Shown here piece after piece: positions 55,380-64,000 of a stretch of 64,000 bases of DNA. The notes under the pieces are model-generated. The model was not told the DNA's origin. It saw nothing but the letters and a program-made list of their open reading frames with translations, and ran no database searches. Origin of the DNA: Haematobia irritans (taxonomy: Eukaryota > Arthropoda > Insecta > Diptera > Muscidae); contig NC_134398.1 in the NCBI RefSeq assembly GCF_050003625.1, positions 90,223,832 to 90,287,831 on the forward strand, in the 5' to 3' direction. A program made the position numbers and the translations under genes. Numbering within the stretch: the first letter of the stretch is position 1; every line of letters begins with the position of its first letter.

Positions 55380-55391
55380 CTGCCTCCCGCT
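55380..55391 (-). promoter_or_regulatory. Polypurine tract
   Basis: On the minus strand AGCGGGAGGCAG directly precedes the 3' LTR and overlaps the end of the pol stop codon. Its position and purine content mark it as the primer site for plus-strand DNA synthesis. Confidence 0.75.
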
Positions 55392-58300
55392 TAAGCCTGT
55401 TCGTCCCGAACAGGCACAGAACCTGTTCCGTAAGGAGCCAATCGTTCCAGATGTACAACTTTCATCTTTGATCTAGGGCTGTCGTCCTTCTGAATCCGGT
55501 ATACAACATCATTGATCTTCTTGATGACTTTGTATGGGCCTTCCCACTGTGTTTGCAGTTTAGGACACAATCCTTTCTTTCGTTGCGGGTTAAATAGCAG
55601 AACCAATTCTGCTTCTTGGAAGCCTTCAGTATTTACAGCACGATCGTATCTCGCCTTCATTCTGTTGCTGACCATTTTTATTTTGTTGCGCACTGATTCG
55701 TGAACTTCACCGAAAGTGTTTGGGATGTCGTTTCTGTTTTCTTCCATGGCGAGCTCATTAGGTTTAGCACCGAATATCAGATCACCAGGCAACTTCAACT
55801 CAGTTCCGAATAGAACATTGGCCGGTGTTCGAGAGGTGGAATCATGAATGGCAGATCTATACGACAGCAAAAACTTTGGTATAGGCTCGTCCCAGTCCCT
55901 CTGGCCGTTGTCCACTACTTTTCGAAGATGTTCCTCCAGAGTGCGATTAAACCTTTCTACCATGCCATCGGATTGTGGATGTAATGGTGTAGTCCTCGTT
56001 TTCTTGATACCAAGGGATTCACACATCTCTTTGAATATGGCCGATTCAAAATTTCTTCCCTGGTCTGAGTGAATCTCGGACGGCACACCGTAGCGACATA
56101 TCCAGTTTTTGTTGACCACATCCACAATCGTTTTTGCCTCTTGGTTTGGAATTGCATACACCTCCGGCCATTTGCTGAAGTAATCCATGACCACAAGGAC
56201 ATAACGGTTTCCAGAATCACTTACTGGGAAAGGGCCTGCCACGTCCATTGCTATTCTTTCAAACGGGGCTCCTGGTCTATATTCTTGCATAGGACCTCGA
56301 CTTTTCCTTGTTGGACCTTTCGCCTTCATGCACTTCTCGCAATTGGCTACCCATTCAGCAATTGATTTCTGGCATCCAACCCAGTAGAATCGTTGCTTCA
56401 CTTTATCGGCGGTTTTGGTTATTCCCAGATGACCTCCACTGGGACCATTATGGAACTCCGCCAAAACGTCTCTTATTTTGGAATCTGGAACGATGATCAA
56501 ATTTCGGCTGCTCTTGCCATCTTCGCTTTCCCATTTACGTTGCAGGGATCCATTGGCTAGAACTAAACTATCCCATTGAGCCCAGTATGATTTCATAAGT
56601 GGACTTTCGGCTGCGATGTCTTTCTTACTGGGCTTCTTGTTCTCTTCCTTTGCCGAAATAATTTTGTTCAAAATGGGATCTTTACGCTGTTCTGTTGGCC
56701 AGTCCACTCCAGATTCGATGTGTAACAGCCGAATATCAACAATCTCCTCCTTATGTTCAGCTTTCGAGCAGTGCTTGCATTCTATACTGCAAGGTCGACG
56801 TGACAAAGCGTCAGCGTTACCGTGTTTTCCACCTTTTCTATGCTCGATACTGAAATCATAGCTCTGGAGCCTCTCGATCCAACGTGCCAGTTGAGCTTCC
56901 GGATTCTTGAATTGAAGCAACCATCGTAGAGCTGAGTGATCAGTCCTTAGCAAGAAATGTTGTCCATACAAATATTTATGATAATGTTTTACACTCTCTA
57001 TGACGGCTAGCAGCTCTCGTCGCGTTACACAGTAGTTCTTTTCGGGCTTGGACAACGTTCGGCTGAAATATCCGATGACCTTCTCCTTGCCGTCTATCTG
57101 TTGGGATAGCACACCTCCAATACCATGCGCGCTAGCATCTGTATCCAAAACAAATTTTTCGCCCGGAATAGGATACGCTAGAACAGGAGCTGAACATAAA
57201 AGTTCTTTTAAATGTTGGAATGAATCCTCCTGTTCGTCGCTCCACTGGAACTTCTGACCTTTTTGCGTCAATTTATGGAGACTAGCGGCGATGCTGGCGA
57301 AGTTTGGGACGAATCGTCGGTAATATGTACATAACCCAAGGAAACTTCTTAATTCGTGGAGATTTCCGGGTCGTGGCCAATCTCTGACAGCTTGGATTTT
57401 GTCTTCATCGGTGGATATGCCCTCTGCAGTCACATGATGACCCAGGTATTTAACTTCTCGCTGGAAAAGGGAGCATTTCTTTGCGTTAAGGCGTAGACCA
57501 GCGGCTGACAATTGCTGGATAACGTCTTTCAAGTTCTTAAGGTGCTCGTCAAATGTTTTGCCCATCACTATGATGTCGTCCAAGTATATCAAGCACGACT
57601 TCCAGTGCAACCCCTTCAGTACCCGCTCCATCAATCTTTCGAAGGTAGCTGGAGCGTTGCAGAGCCCGAACGGCATTACATTGAATTGCCAGAGACCGCC
57701 ATTAACGCCAAAAGCCGTCTTTTCCTTGTCTTTCTCGGCGATCTCTACTTGCCAATATCCACTCTGCAAATCAAGCGTAGAAAACCATGTTGTTCCGGCT
57801 AGTGTGTCCAACGTGTCATCAATGCGTGGAAGCGGATAACTGTCCTTTTTGGTGACATCATTTAGTTTTCTGTAGTCCACGCAGAATCGGGTACTTCCAT
57901 CTTTCTTTTTGACCAGCACAACTGGGGAACACCAAGGACTTGATGATGGCTCGATCACTCCACTCTCCGCCATTTCCTTTATGAGCTTTTGAACTTCGTC
58001 TCTTTTTGCCAGGGGAACACTTCGTGGTGCCTGTTTTATGGGCCTTTCTTCTGCGGTTTTAATTTCATGTTTCACTACAGATGTTCTTCCTTGATTTCCC
58101 TTTTCAGAAGCAAAAGCAGAGGCGTTTTTCCACAACAATTGCTTGGCTTTATTTCTCTCTGACGGCGATAGATGACGTGTCCAAGCCTCGAAATACCCTT
58201 CTAGATGTTTTCTCACTGCTCCATGTGTCTTTGATGAGTTGCCTTCCAAATTGACTATTGCCTCGGCTGGTGTACATTTTCCAATATCAGAAAATTTTAC

Positions 58301-58981
58301 AATTTGCTCATGATTGTCAGACAAGTTCAAGACACGGACTGGTATTAGTCTCTCTTCGTTCGTTGTTACCAGGGCATTTGCTATCAAGATGTTGTTGCTT
58401 TTGTTTTCTGCTGGTTCAACAACCCACAATTGGCCGACTTCACAATCTCCATCCATAGAAACCCATATAATTGCTTCGGCATTCGGTGGTATAGACTCTG
58501 ACTGGCTCGTTGTCAAACGTCTGACAGGTGTATTCTCGTCGTATCCCACGTTTACCGTTATTTCGGTATCGCACCATGTCATTACACGACGCTTCATATC
58601 CAGATTGAGACCAAAAGCAATCATGAAATCCGCTCCAATTATAACTTCGTCTACTATATCGGCCACAATGAAATCATAAGTAACAGATTTGTTAGCAATA
58701 GTTAATTTTACGGTGACCTTTCCATATACGGTTGCGGGTTCCCCTGTAGCCGTGCGTAGCTTGACTCCAATCAGTGGTGTAACTTTTCCTTTTACTAAAT
58801 CAGATCTAATGATAGACTTTGATGCACCAGTATCCAACGTCAAAGTACGCTTGTCGCCATTAATAACACCCGCAATAGTTAAATTGTTGTTTTTCTGTTG
58901 AACTATTGCTATGGAGATGGTGGGGCCATCGTCTGTGGGAGCCAGCTCTTGCCCCGCTGAACTAGCTCGATTTAGTTTAAA
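55391..58981 (-). CDS. pol: Gypsy pol: protease, RT, RNase H, integrase (-1 frame to gag)
   Basis: Open in the -1 frame from the end of gag with no in-frame ATG near its start, so it is probably made only as Gag-Pol. A TTG at 58843 just precedes the protease motif LDTGASKSII. Counting from that codon: RT with DYRKLNDVTKKDSYPLPRID and catalytic YLDDI (about residue 420); RNase H starting LDTDASAHGIGG (about 565); an HHCC-type zinc region with CEKCMKAKG; integrase D-D-E at about 866 (MDVAGPFP), 925 (HSDQGRNF) and 961 (VERFNRTL), with 35 residues between the last two; and a GPY/F-like module (WEGPYKVIKK) near the end. About 1150 residues follow the TTG. All catalytic motifs are present, with no internal stop. 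No chromodomain or env. Confidence 0.95.
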   Translation of the reverse strand, partial: FKLNRASSAGQELAPTDDGPTISIAIVQQKNNNLTIAGVINGDKRTLTLDTGASKSIIRSDLVKGKVTPLIGVKLRTATGEPATVYGKVTVKLTIANKSVTYDFIVADIVDEVIIGADFMIAFGLNLDMKRRVMTWCDTEITVNVGYDENTPVRRLTTSQSESIPPNAEAIIWVSMDGDCEVGQLWVVEPAENKSNNILIANALVTTNEERLIPVRVLNLSDNHEQIVKFSDIGKCTPAEAIVNLEGNSSKTHGAVRKHLEGYFEAWTRHLSPSERNKAKQLLWKNASAFASEKGNQGRTSVVKHEIKTAEERPIKQAPRSVPLAKRDEVQKLIKEMAESGVIEPSSSPWCSPVVLVKKKDGSTRFCVDYRKLNDVTKKDSYPLPRIDDTLDTLAGTTWFSTLDLQSGYWQVEIAEKDKEKTAFGVNGGLWQFNVMPFGLCNAPATFERLMERVLKGLHWKSCLIYLDDIIVMGKTFDEHLKNLKDVIQQLSAAGLRLNAKKCSLFQREVKYLGHHVTAEGISTDEDKIQAVRDWPRPGNLHELRSFLGLCTYYRRFVPNFASIAASLHKLTQKGQKFQWSDEQEDSFQHLKELLCSAPVLAYPIPGEKFVLDTDASAHGIGGVLSQQIDGKEKVIGYFSRTLSKPEKNYCVTRRELLAVIESVKHYHKYLYGQHFLLRTDHSALRWLLQFKNPEAQLARWIERLQSYDFSIEHRKGGKHGNADALSRRPCSIECKHCSKAEHKEEIVDIRLLHIESGVDWPTEQRKDPILNKIISAKEENKKPSKKDIAAESPLMKSYWAQWDSLVLANGSLQRKWESEDGKSSRNLIIVPDSKIRDVLAEFHNGPSGGHLGITKTADKVKQRFYWVGCQKSIAEWVANCEKCMKAKGPTRKSRGPMQEYRPGAPFERIAMDVAGPFPVSDSGNRYVLVVMDYFSKWPEVYAIPNQEAKTIVDVVNKNWICRYGVPSEIHSDQGRNFESAIFKEMCESLGIKKTRTTPLHPQSDGMVERFNRTLEEHLRKVVDNGQRDWDEPIPKFLLSYRSAIHDSTSRTPANVLFGTELKLPGDLIFGAKPNELAMEENRNDIPNTFGEVHESVRNKIKMVSNRMKARYDRAVNTEGFQEAELVLLFNPQRKKGLCPKLQTQWEGPYKVIKKINDVVYRIQKDDSPRSKMKVVHLERLAPYGTGSVPVRDEQA
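58922..58981 (-). promoter_or_regulatory. gag-pol -1 frameshift signal: TTTAAAC plus pseudoknot
   Basis: On the minus strand the last gag codons are CCT TTA AAC TAA, giving the slippery heptamer T TTA AAC (58981-58975) immediately before the stop. After a 6-nt spacer, GAGCTAG (58968-58962) can pair with CTGGCTC (58945-58939; one G-U). Within that loop, GGGGC (58955-58951) can pair with GCCCC (58926-58922) further down, an H-type pseudoknot. Heptamer, phase and spacer match known -1 frameshift sites. The folding is my inference. Confidence 0.8.
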
Positions 58982-60351
58982 GGTGACTCACTTGACTGTG
59001 GGGTCACCTTCTTATGGCTATTGTTTAATGGAGATGGTGATGTGGACCTTGACCATTTGCGTCGTGCTTTGCATTCTCGAGCTAGATGTCCCGGCTTATC
59101 ACAGTTATAGCATTTGATCCGGGATTTATTTGCCTCTTGCTTCATTTCTTGCATTGCCTGCTTCATGGCCTCTTTCATCGACTCAATAACGGACTTTGAT
59201 TCATCACACTCTGTCTCTACTTTACGTACCTTGTGAATTTGAGGCCGCGCTAGCAATCTCGCAGTCTCCTGTGCAAGTGCGAATGTTACTGTTTCAGCGA
59301 ATGTAGCCTTTTGTGACGCATATGTTGCACATTTTATATCTGGGTCTCGAATTCCATTGACGAAGGTCTCAATCTTGATGCGGTCCACAAGAGGATGACT
59401 CTCACCTGGGTATGTCAAAAGCACTAGCCGCTCAACTTCTGTTGCGAAATCTTGTAGGGTTTCGTTCGATTTCTGGATTCTTCCTCTCAATTCCATTCTG
59501 AAGATGTCCTGCTTGTGCTCTCCACCATACTTGCGTTGAAGTGCCGCTATTACTTCATTATAGTTATTTCTAGAAGCAGCGGGAATGCTTTGTATCACAT
59601 CAGCAGCATTGCCCTTTAATGCCAATAGAAGTTCAATTGCTTTATCATCGTCATTCCACAAATTTCTACAAGCAACCATTTCGAATTGAAATTTGAAGAC
59701 ATCAAATGACGTTGAGCCATCGAAAACAGGAGTTTTGATTTTTGAGCCCTCGATGACGCGCACTGGACCACCTTTAATTTCCAGCTCTGACATTTTTTTC
59801 TCGATGTGCAGAAACTTCTCATCATGAACCATAATTTTCTCATCCACGGAAAGAACTTTCTTATCCAATTCCACAATTTGATTTTCTATATGGTCCACAC
59901 GTTTCTCCATGCCTTCAGAAATTTGTTGTAATTTTTCGTTGAGAATTCTAGAATTTTCGTCGAATTTTTCTTCCAATTTTCTAGAACTTGCTTCCATTTG
60001 TAGGGCATTTTCTTTAAGCAATTTTCTAGAATTTTCTTCCATTTTTCTAGAATTCTCATCCATGATTTTTCTAGAGTTTTCTCCCATCATTTTGCTCAAA
60101 ACATTGAGCATTGATGTGTAATCCACAACACTCGAAGCCACAGATGGAGTTTCTACACTGCTTGTATTGACGAGTATTGATTCATCAATGTCTTCCTTAT
60201 AATCAAACTCATGCGTCGCAATGTCCATATTACGCCGTTCAAACTCTTCCAGTAGACGCTTTTGAAGCTGGGCCTTATTGCCTGTTGTCGGCAGCTCCAG
60301 TTTGCTCAATTCCTTTTTTAAGTCTTCCACACGAAGCTCATTAAACTTCAT
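58972..60351 (-). CDS. gag: Gypsy gag with SAP-like N-terminus, coiled coil and CCHC knuckle
   Basis: 459 residues from ATG at 60351, only 39 nt downstream of the 5' LTR, to TAA at 58972-58974. Residues 1-40 (VEDLKKELSKLELPTTGNKA) resemble a SAP-type DNA/RNA-binding helix pair. Residues about 85-190 form a long coiled coil built partly of ENSRK repeats. Residues about 200-340 (TPVFDGSTSFDVFKFQFEMV and onward) are the Retrotrans_gag capsid-like domain. A single zinc knuckle CYNCDKPGHLAREC is at about residues 414-427. It would form the cytoplasmic particle that packages element RNA. Intact; it ends on the frameshift heptamer. Confidence 0.93.
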   Translation of the reverse strand: MKFNELRVEDLKKELSKLELPTTGNKAQLQKRLLEEFERRNMDIATHEFDYKEDIDESILVNTSSVETPSVASSVVDYTSMLNVLSKMMGENSRKIMDENSRKMEENSRKLLKENALQMEASSRKLEEKFDENSRILNEKLQQISEGMEKRVDHIENQIVELDKKVLSVDEKIMVHDEKFLHIEKKMSELEIKGGPVRVIEGSKIKTPVFDGSTSFDVFKFQFEMVACRNLWNDDDKAIELLLALKGNAADVIQSIPAASRNNYNEVIAALQRKYGGEHKQDIFRMELRGRIQKSNETLQDFATEVERLVLLTYPGESHPLVDRIKIETFVNGIRDPDIKCATYASQKATFAETVTFALAQETARLLARPQIHKVRKVETECDESKSVIESMKEAMKQAMQEMKQEANKSRIKCYNCDKPGHLARECKARRKWSRSTSPSPLNNSHKKVTPQSSESPLN

Positions 60352-60372
60352 TGTAGATTTTTTTTTCGTTAT

Positions 60373-60390
60373 CCCACTTCCGACACCACT
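60373..60390 (-). promoter_or_regulatory. Primer binding site
   Basis: On the minus strand, AGTGGTGTCGGAAGTGGGAT follows the 5' LTR. TGGTGTCGGAAGTGGGAT would pair with a tRNA 3' end finishing ...CACCA. A leucine tRNA is my best guess, from memory of its 3' end, and is not verified. Confidence 0.65.
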
Positions 60391-60993
60391 TGTTACGTTT
60401 TTATATTTAGGCGTTTTTAATTACCCGACAATTAAAACACAGTTCTTTTAAATAACGACAATCTACAATTTATTTACTATGACTTCACACTTTACAATTC
60501 GTTCACACTGGAGTTATTCGTTTGACGCTTTAATTAAGACTGACTCGTTAGCAGCATGCGAGCGCTTTTATATATGACGGTGTGGCAATACGAGAACATT
60601 CTGGTAGCACTACAATATTCTGGCAACGCCAGAACATTCTTAGACAATGCTAGAAGGATCTACGACCATTAAGTTATTCGTCTGGTGGCTGCCAAACACA
60701 TACACACTCACATAGATATATGCTCGCATTACTACAACAACAATGACAATAGACAATGAGATGAAATGAGAAAGCAAAATAACAAAGCAAAGGGGCTGTT
60801 ATTCTATGAGAGAGTAAGAACTAACATTTCGGTAAGCAAACAAAAGAACATAAAAGAAATTCAGGAAAATACTAGAAAATGAATAGATGATTCCAACAAG
60901 TGATAGCGAAATTTTATCGTTACAATTTTGAATTTTAAATTAACGGAAACTAATTTAAATAAACTTATATCTATAATTATCAAATTCGTAACA
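60391..60993 (-). repeat. 5' LTR of the Gypsy element
   Basis: 603 bp, TGTTACG...CGTAACA, apparently identical to the 3' LTR. It should hold the RNA polymerase II promoter and polyadenylation signals; I could not place a TATA box or initiator with confidence. Confidence 0.93.
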
Positions 60994-61048
60994 ATATTTT
61001 GATCGATTCTTGCCAAATAATGGATGGAAAAGATCAAAGGAATTGATA

Positions 61049-61918
61049 CACCCAAAGAAATTTGTTAGTAGGGACAGCAGAAAAGTCTGCTAAAACAGCA
61101 GAAGGTCTGCTGAAAAAGGGACAGCAGTCACTGTTTGCTGAAATAGCAAACATTTCCTGCTATTTTTTAAGCTCGATTACACTAAAACATGTTTTATTTT
61201 GGCTAAAACAAATAAAAATGGAGCTACCCTAACATAATTAACACAACATTTTATGAATATCTATAGTATTTGACTGAAATCTGAATATTTATCGACTTGA
61301 GGCATAACAGCAAACAAAATGTTTGCTGATCGTATTTAGGAGCTTGTAAGTATATTACAGTACAAAAATATACCAAAAACTACTTTTGGTTCTTAAATAT
61401 GCTTTGGGGAAAATTTTATAACCTAAAAATTCGTTTTGTTTGTTATTGTTGGCTTCTCTTCAATCGTTATTGTTTTTCTTTTTTTTTTTTTTTTTGATCT
61501 CAGCTTAAAGCCATGCATTGACTAAACTACAAGTGTAGCTTAACCAACAGAGGAAAAGTATGCTTGTCAAATTTATTTGGGCAAAGCCCTATAGACTGCA
61601 AGATGGTTGGATGTACAGCTGTTTCGGAATTACCACATTCCTCATCAGCATCCTCTACTTGCAGCAAAACCATCAACCAATTATCAGAATAAATTCGGGT
61701 AATTCACTCAACCCAACGTGAACTACACTTGAACCTCCCGAAAAAGGGTTTGATAGTCGGCTACTGCCTAAACAAATTTGCCAGCATATCTCTTTTCCTT
61801 TGCCAAACTCAAATCATCGATTTGTATGTATTTGGCTGGGTTTGTTTTTGAGCGTGCTTCCTCTATCTTCATTCGTTTTGTTTGTTATTGTTGGCTTCTC
61901 TTCAATCGTTATTGTTTT

Positions 61919-61949
<31 letters not shown>

Positions 61950-62548
61950 GATCTCAGCTTAAAGCCATGCATTGACTAAACTACAAGTGTAGCTTAACCA
62001 ACAGAGGAAAAGTATGCTTGTCAAATTTATTTGGGCAAAGCCCTATAGACTGCAAGATGGTTGGATGTACAGCTGTTTCGGAATTACCACATTCCTCATC
62101 AGCATCCTCTACTTGCAGCAAAACCATCAACCAATTATCAGAATAAATTCGGGTAATTCACTCAACCCAACGTGAACCACACTTGAACCTCCCGAAAAAG
62201 GGTTTGATAGTCGGCTACTGCCTAAACAAATTTGCCAGCATATCTCTTTTCCTTTGCCAAACTCAAATCATCGATTTGTATGTATTTGGCTGGGTTTGTT
62301 TTTGAGCGTGCTTCCTCTATCTTCATTCGTTTTGTTTGTTATTGTTGGCTTCTCTTCAATCGTTATTGTTTTTCTTTTTTTTTTTTTTTGATCTCAGCTT
62401 AAAGCCATGCATTGACTAAACTACAAGTGTAGCTTAACCAACAGAGGAAAAAAAAAATTTTATAAATTGTTGTTCATTAGGCCCTGAAGTACAAAAATAT
62501 AACAGCAGACATCGACTGCTGTTTTTAGCAGACTTTTTTCTATGAGTG
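61049..62548. mobile_element. MITE (CTGCTG/AGCAAAC family) split by a tandem repeat
   Basis: CACCCAAAGAAATTTGTTAG at 61049 and TTTTTTCTATGAGTG at 62548, flanked by TA at 61047-61048 and 62549-62550. Compared with the copy at 52543, it is interrupted after ACCTAAAAA (about 61430) and resumes at AAATTTTATAAATTG (about 62456). Confidence 0.8.
61431..62455. repeat. Tandem repeat, 440-450-bp unit, about 2.3 copies
   Basis: Units start with TTCGTTTTGTTTGTTATTGT at 61431, 61872 and about 62325. They contain a long T-run of variable length, TTAAAGCCATGCATTGACTA, TAGACTGCAAGATGGTTGGA and CGTGAACCACACTTGAACC. The last unit is truncated. Unit length differs mainly by the T-run. Part of the unit matches the foldback repeat at 34566-34860. 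Confidence 0.85.
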
Positions 62549-62659
62549 TAGAAAATAATTTTATATTTCTAAATTAGTTAATTAAAAAATGTAACAGTGA
62601 AAACAAGCTGGTTTTCAGCTTGAAAACTGAACATAGTACTCAGCTATACTCGTAAACAT

Positions 62660-63300
62660 TTTATATTTGTAAGAATTTATAAATGTTTAATCGAATTAAT
62701 GAACATCTAAACTGTCGTGGTTTACTTGACAATGATTCTTTTAAAACTTAAAATCCACTTTCTCTGATTGTTTGAAGGGGCTCTTATTGGCGTCTACATT
62801 TATCTAAAAAGGCACTTAATAATTGCACTCATGCGATGCTTTTTGTAGTAACTTGGCGTGGCACAACTCCTCAATAGTGATGGCGCTTTTGCGAGGAGTT
62901 TTGGATATCGAATACGACTGTTTTCGACGTGGTGCGAATTCTCAGAAGCGCCCCCAAATTCACTACGTCGAAAACAATCATATACGACATCAAAAACTCG
63001 TCGGAGAAGCACCGTCACTATTGAGAAGTTGTACCACGCCAAGTTACTACGAAAAAGTTTCTCATCAGTGCAATTATTAGGTGCCTATTTAGATCAATTT
63101 CGAAGGACGCCAATAAGAACCTCTGCAAACTATCAGAAAAAGTGCATTTTAAGGTAATTGTAGAAGAATCATTGTGGTCAAGTAAAACACGATTGTGTAG
63201 ATGTTTATTGATTTGATTATACATTTATAATTTCTTATAAATACAACATTTTTCGGTTTATATCATCACATTTAACATAATTTTTTGCATTAATAAAAGA
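62660..63300. repeat. Foldback element (family of 1495-1845)
   Basis: The left arm (AAGAATTTATAAATGTTTAA..., TTTACTTGACAATGATTCTT, GGGGCTCTTATTGGCGTC..., ACTTGGCGTGGCACAACTCC) is mirrored by the right arm to about 63250. The centre is near 62945, where CTGTTTTCGACGTGGTG faces CACTACGTCGAAAACAA. Long inverted repeats without coding sequence. Overlapping small frames are chance products of the arms. Confidence 0.75.
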
Positions 63301-63499
63301 ATGATGTTGAGTTTTAAGTAGCAAGTTACATATTGCAGCGTCTATAAGCCAGTTTGTTTATTTTCGATGGAGACAGCGTGCCTGGAAAAATATTTGAAAA
63401 ACGATCAACTTATTCTATTTGGAAAGTCGAAAATTGTTCACCATATACCTTTCACAATTTTAAGCGTAATATCTATGTTTTCAGAACTTTATTTTCGTT

Positions 63500-64000
63500 T
63501 TTATACCCTCCATCATAGGATGGGGGTATATTAACTTTGTCATTCCGTTTGTAACACATCGAAATATTGCTCTAAGACCCCATAAAGTATATATATTCTG
63601 GGTCGTGGTGAAATTCTGAGTCGATCTAAGCATGTCCGTCCGTCCGTCCGTCTGTTGAAATCACGCTAACTTCCGAACGAAACCAGCTAACGACTTGAAA
63701 CTTGGCACAAGTAGTTGTTATCGATGTAGGTCGTATGGTATTGAAAATGGGCCATATCGGTCCACTTTTACGTATAGCCCCCATATAAAGGGACCCTCTG
63801 ATTTGGCTTGTGGAGCCTCTAACAGAAGCATATTTCATCCGATCCGGCTGAAATTTGGTATATGGTGTTGGTATATGGTCTCTAACAACCATGCAAAAAT
63901 TGGTTCACATCGGCCCATAATTATATATAGCCCCCATATAAACCGATCCCCAGATTTGGCTTGCGGAGCCTCAAAGGGAAGCAAATTTCATCCGATCCGG
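63500..64000. repeat. Start of a dispersed fly repeat, cut by the window end
   Basis: Begins TTTATACCCTCCATCATAGG, has a CCGTCCGTCCGTCCGT tract at about 63630, then units of about 100-150 bp with TTCATCCGATCCGGCTGAAA and TATAGCCCCCATATAAA. The second unit starts near 63985 and runs off the window. No gene. Confidence 0.8.

Larger units (their letters stand above)
54777..60993 (-). mobile_element. Complete Ty3/Gypsy LTR retrotransposon
   Basis: Two 603-bp LTRs (54777-55379 and 60391-60993) begin TGTTACG and end CGTAACA and look identical by eye. The flanks carry a 4-bp duplication, ATAT (54773-54776 and 60994-60997). The 6.2-kb element reads on the minus strand: 5' LTR, tRNA primer site, gag, pol (protease, RT, RNase H, integrase), polypurine tract, 3' LTR. 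There is no env gene: pol ends 12 nt from the 3' LTR. Intact frames, identical LTRs and a perfect duplication imply a recent, possibly still competent insertion. Confidence 0.95.

Noticed and set aside
55512..60121. Several plus-strand open frames of 60-120 codons across the Gypsy element
   Set aside because: They are antisense shadows of the intact gag and pol frames.
54777..60993. An endogenous retrovirus with an envelope gene
   Set aside because: pol ends 12 nt before the 3' LTR, so there is no room for env; the element is a plain Ty3/Gypsy retrotransposon.
62800..63224. Three overlapping open frames of 68-99 codons on both strands
   Set aside because: They lie in the inverted arms of a foldback element and mirror each other; no independent coding evidence.

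Overview
The window looks like a piece of an insect nuclear genome, most likely a calyptrate (muscid-type) fly. It is very AT-rich, and I found no convincing single-copy host gene, rRNA or functional tRNA gene. Almost everything recognisable is transposable element. The species guess is inference: it rests on A/T minisatellites built from TTTCTATAGAAATAAAATTT, on the 'GGGCGAAAGCTATATATGGG' and 'TAGCCCCCATATAAA' repeats, and on a tRNA-headed SINE ending in TAACC repeats, all of which I associate with Musca/Stomoxys/Haematobia-like genomes.

Layout. 0-3.8 kb: a CCGGTT-rich foldback element, then a DD37E Tc1/mariner-type element (1848-3135) in another repeat. 3.8-14.5 kb: a mariner remnant, minisatellite, a foldback split by a CCG-ended hAT-type element, and nested TA-flanked MITEs, one holding a second hAT-type element. 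15.8-20 kb: BEL/Pao retrotransposon debris (minus strand) with a hAT-type MITE, a SINE and an apparently exact 962-bp tandem duplication. 21.6-23.3 kb: a complete Tc1 element with an intact 341-residue DD34E transposase. 23.8-26.9 kb: short TIR elements. 26.9-54.3 kb: a deeply nested block. 54.8-61.0 kb: a complete Ty3/Gypsy retrotransposon with apparently identical 603-bp LTRs. 61-64 kb: a MITE disrupted by a tandem repeat, a foldback element, and the start of a widespread repeat that runs off the window.

The nested block is the main result. A Jockey/CR1-like LINE is interrupted by a MITE (28652-30278) and then by a PIF/Harbinger element (about 30589-53187). The Harbinger carries two convergent intron-containing genes, a Myb/SANT-like protein (plus) and a DDE transposase (minus). 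It was itself invaded by a 539-bp insert, a hAT-type element, a RAG1-related Transib transposon (34434-37468, terminal CACAGTG, 5-bp duplication; itself holding a SINE), a TA-flanked element (37619-45579, with further elements inside) and a LOA-like LINE (with a SINE and a second DD37E copy inside). Removing the insertions restores reading frames or splice sites at several junctions, which is the main support for this order.

Two mechanisms can be read from the sequence. First, the Gypsy gag ends on the heptamer T TTA AAC followed at once by TAA; pol is open in the -1 frame, and a potential H-type pseudoknot lies 6 nt downstream, so gag-pol is probably made by -1 ribosomal frameshifting. Second, the tRNA-derived SINE shares its 3' tail with the LOA-like LINE, which suggests the LINE machinery mobilises the SINE. 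The Gypsy and Tc1 elements are the only ones that look intact; the others carry frameshifts, deletions or insertions.
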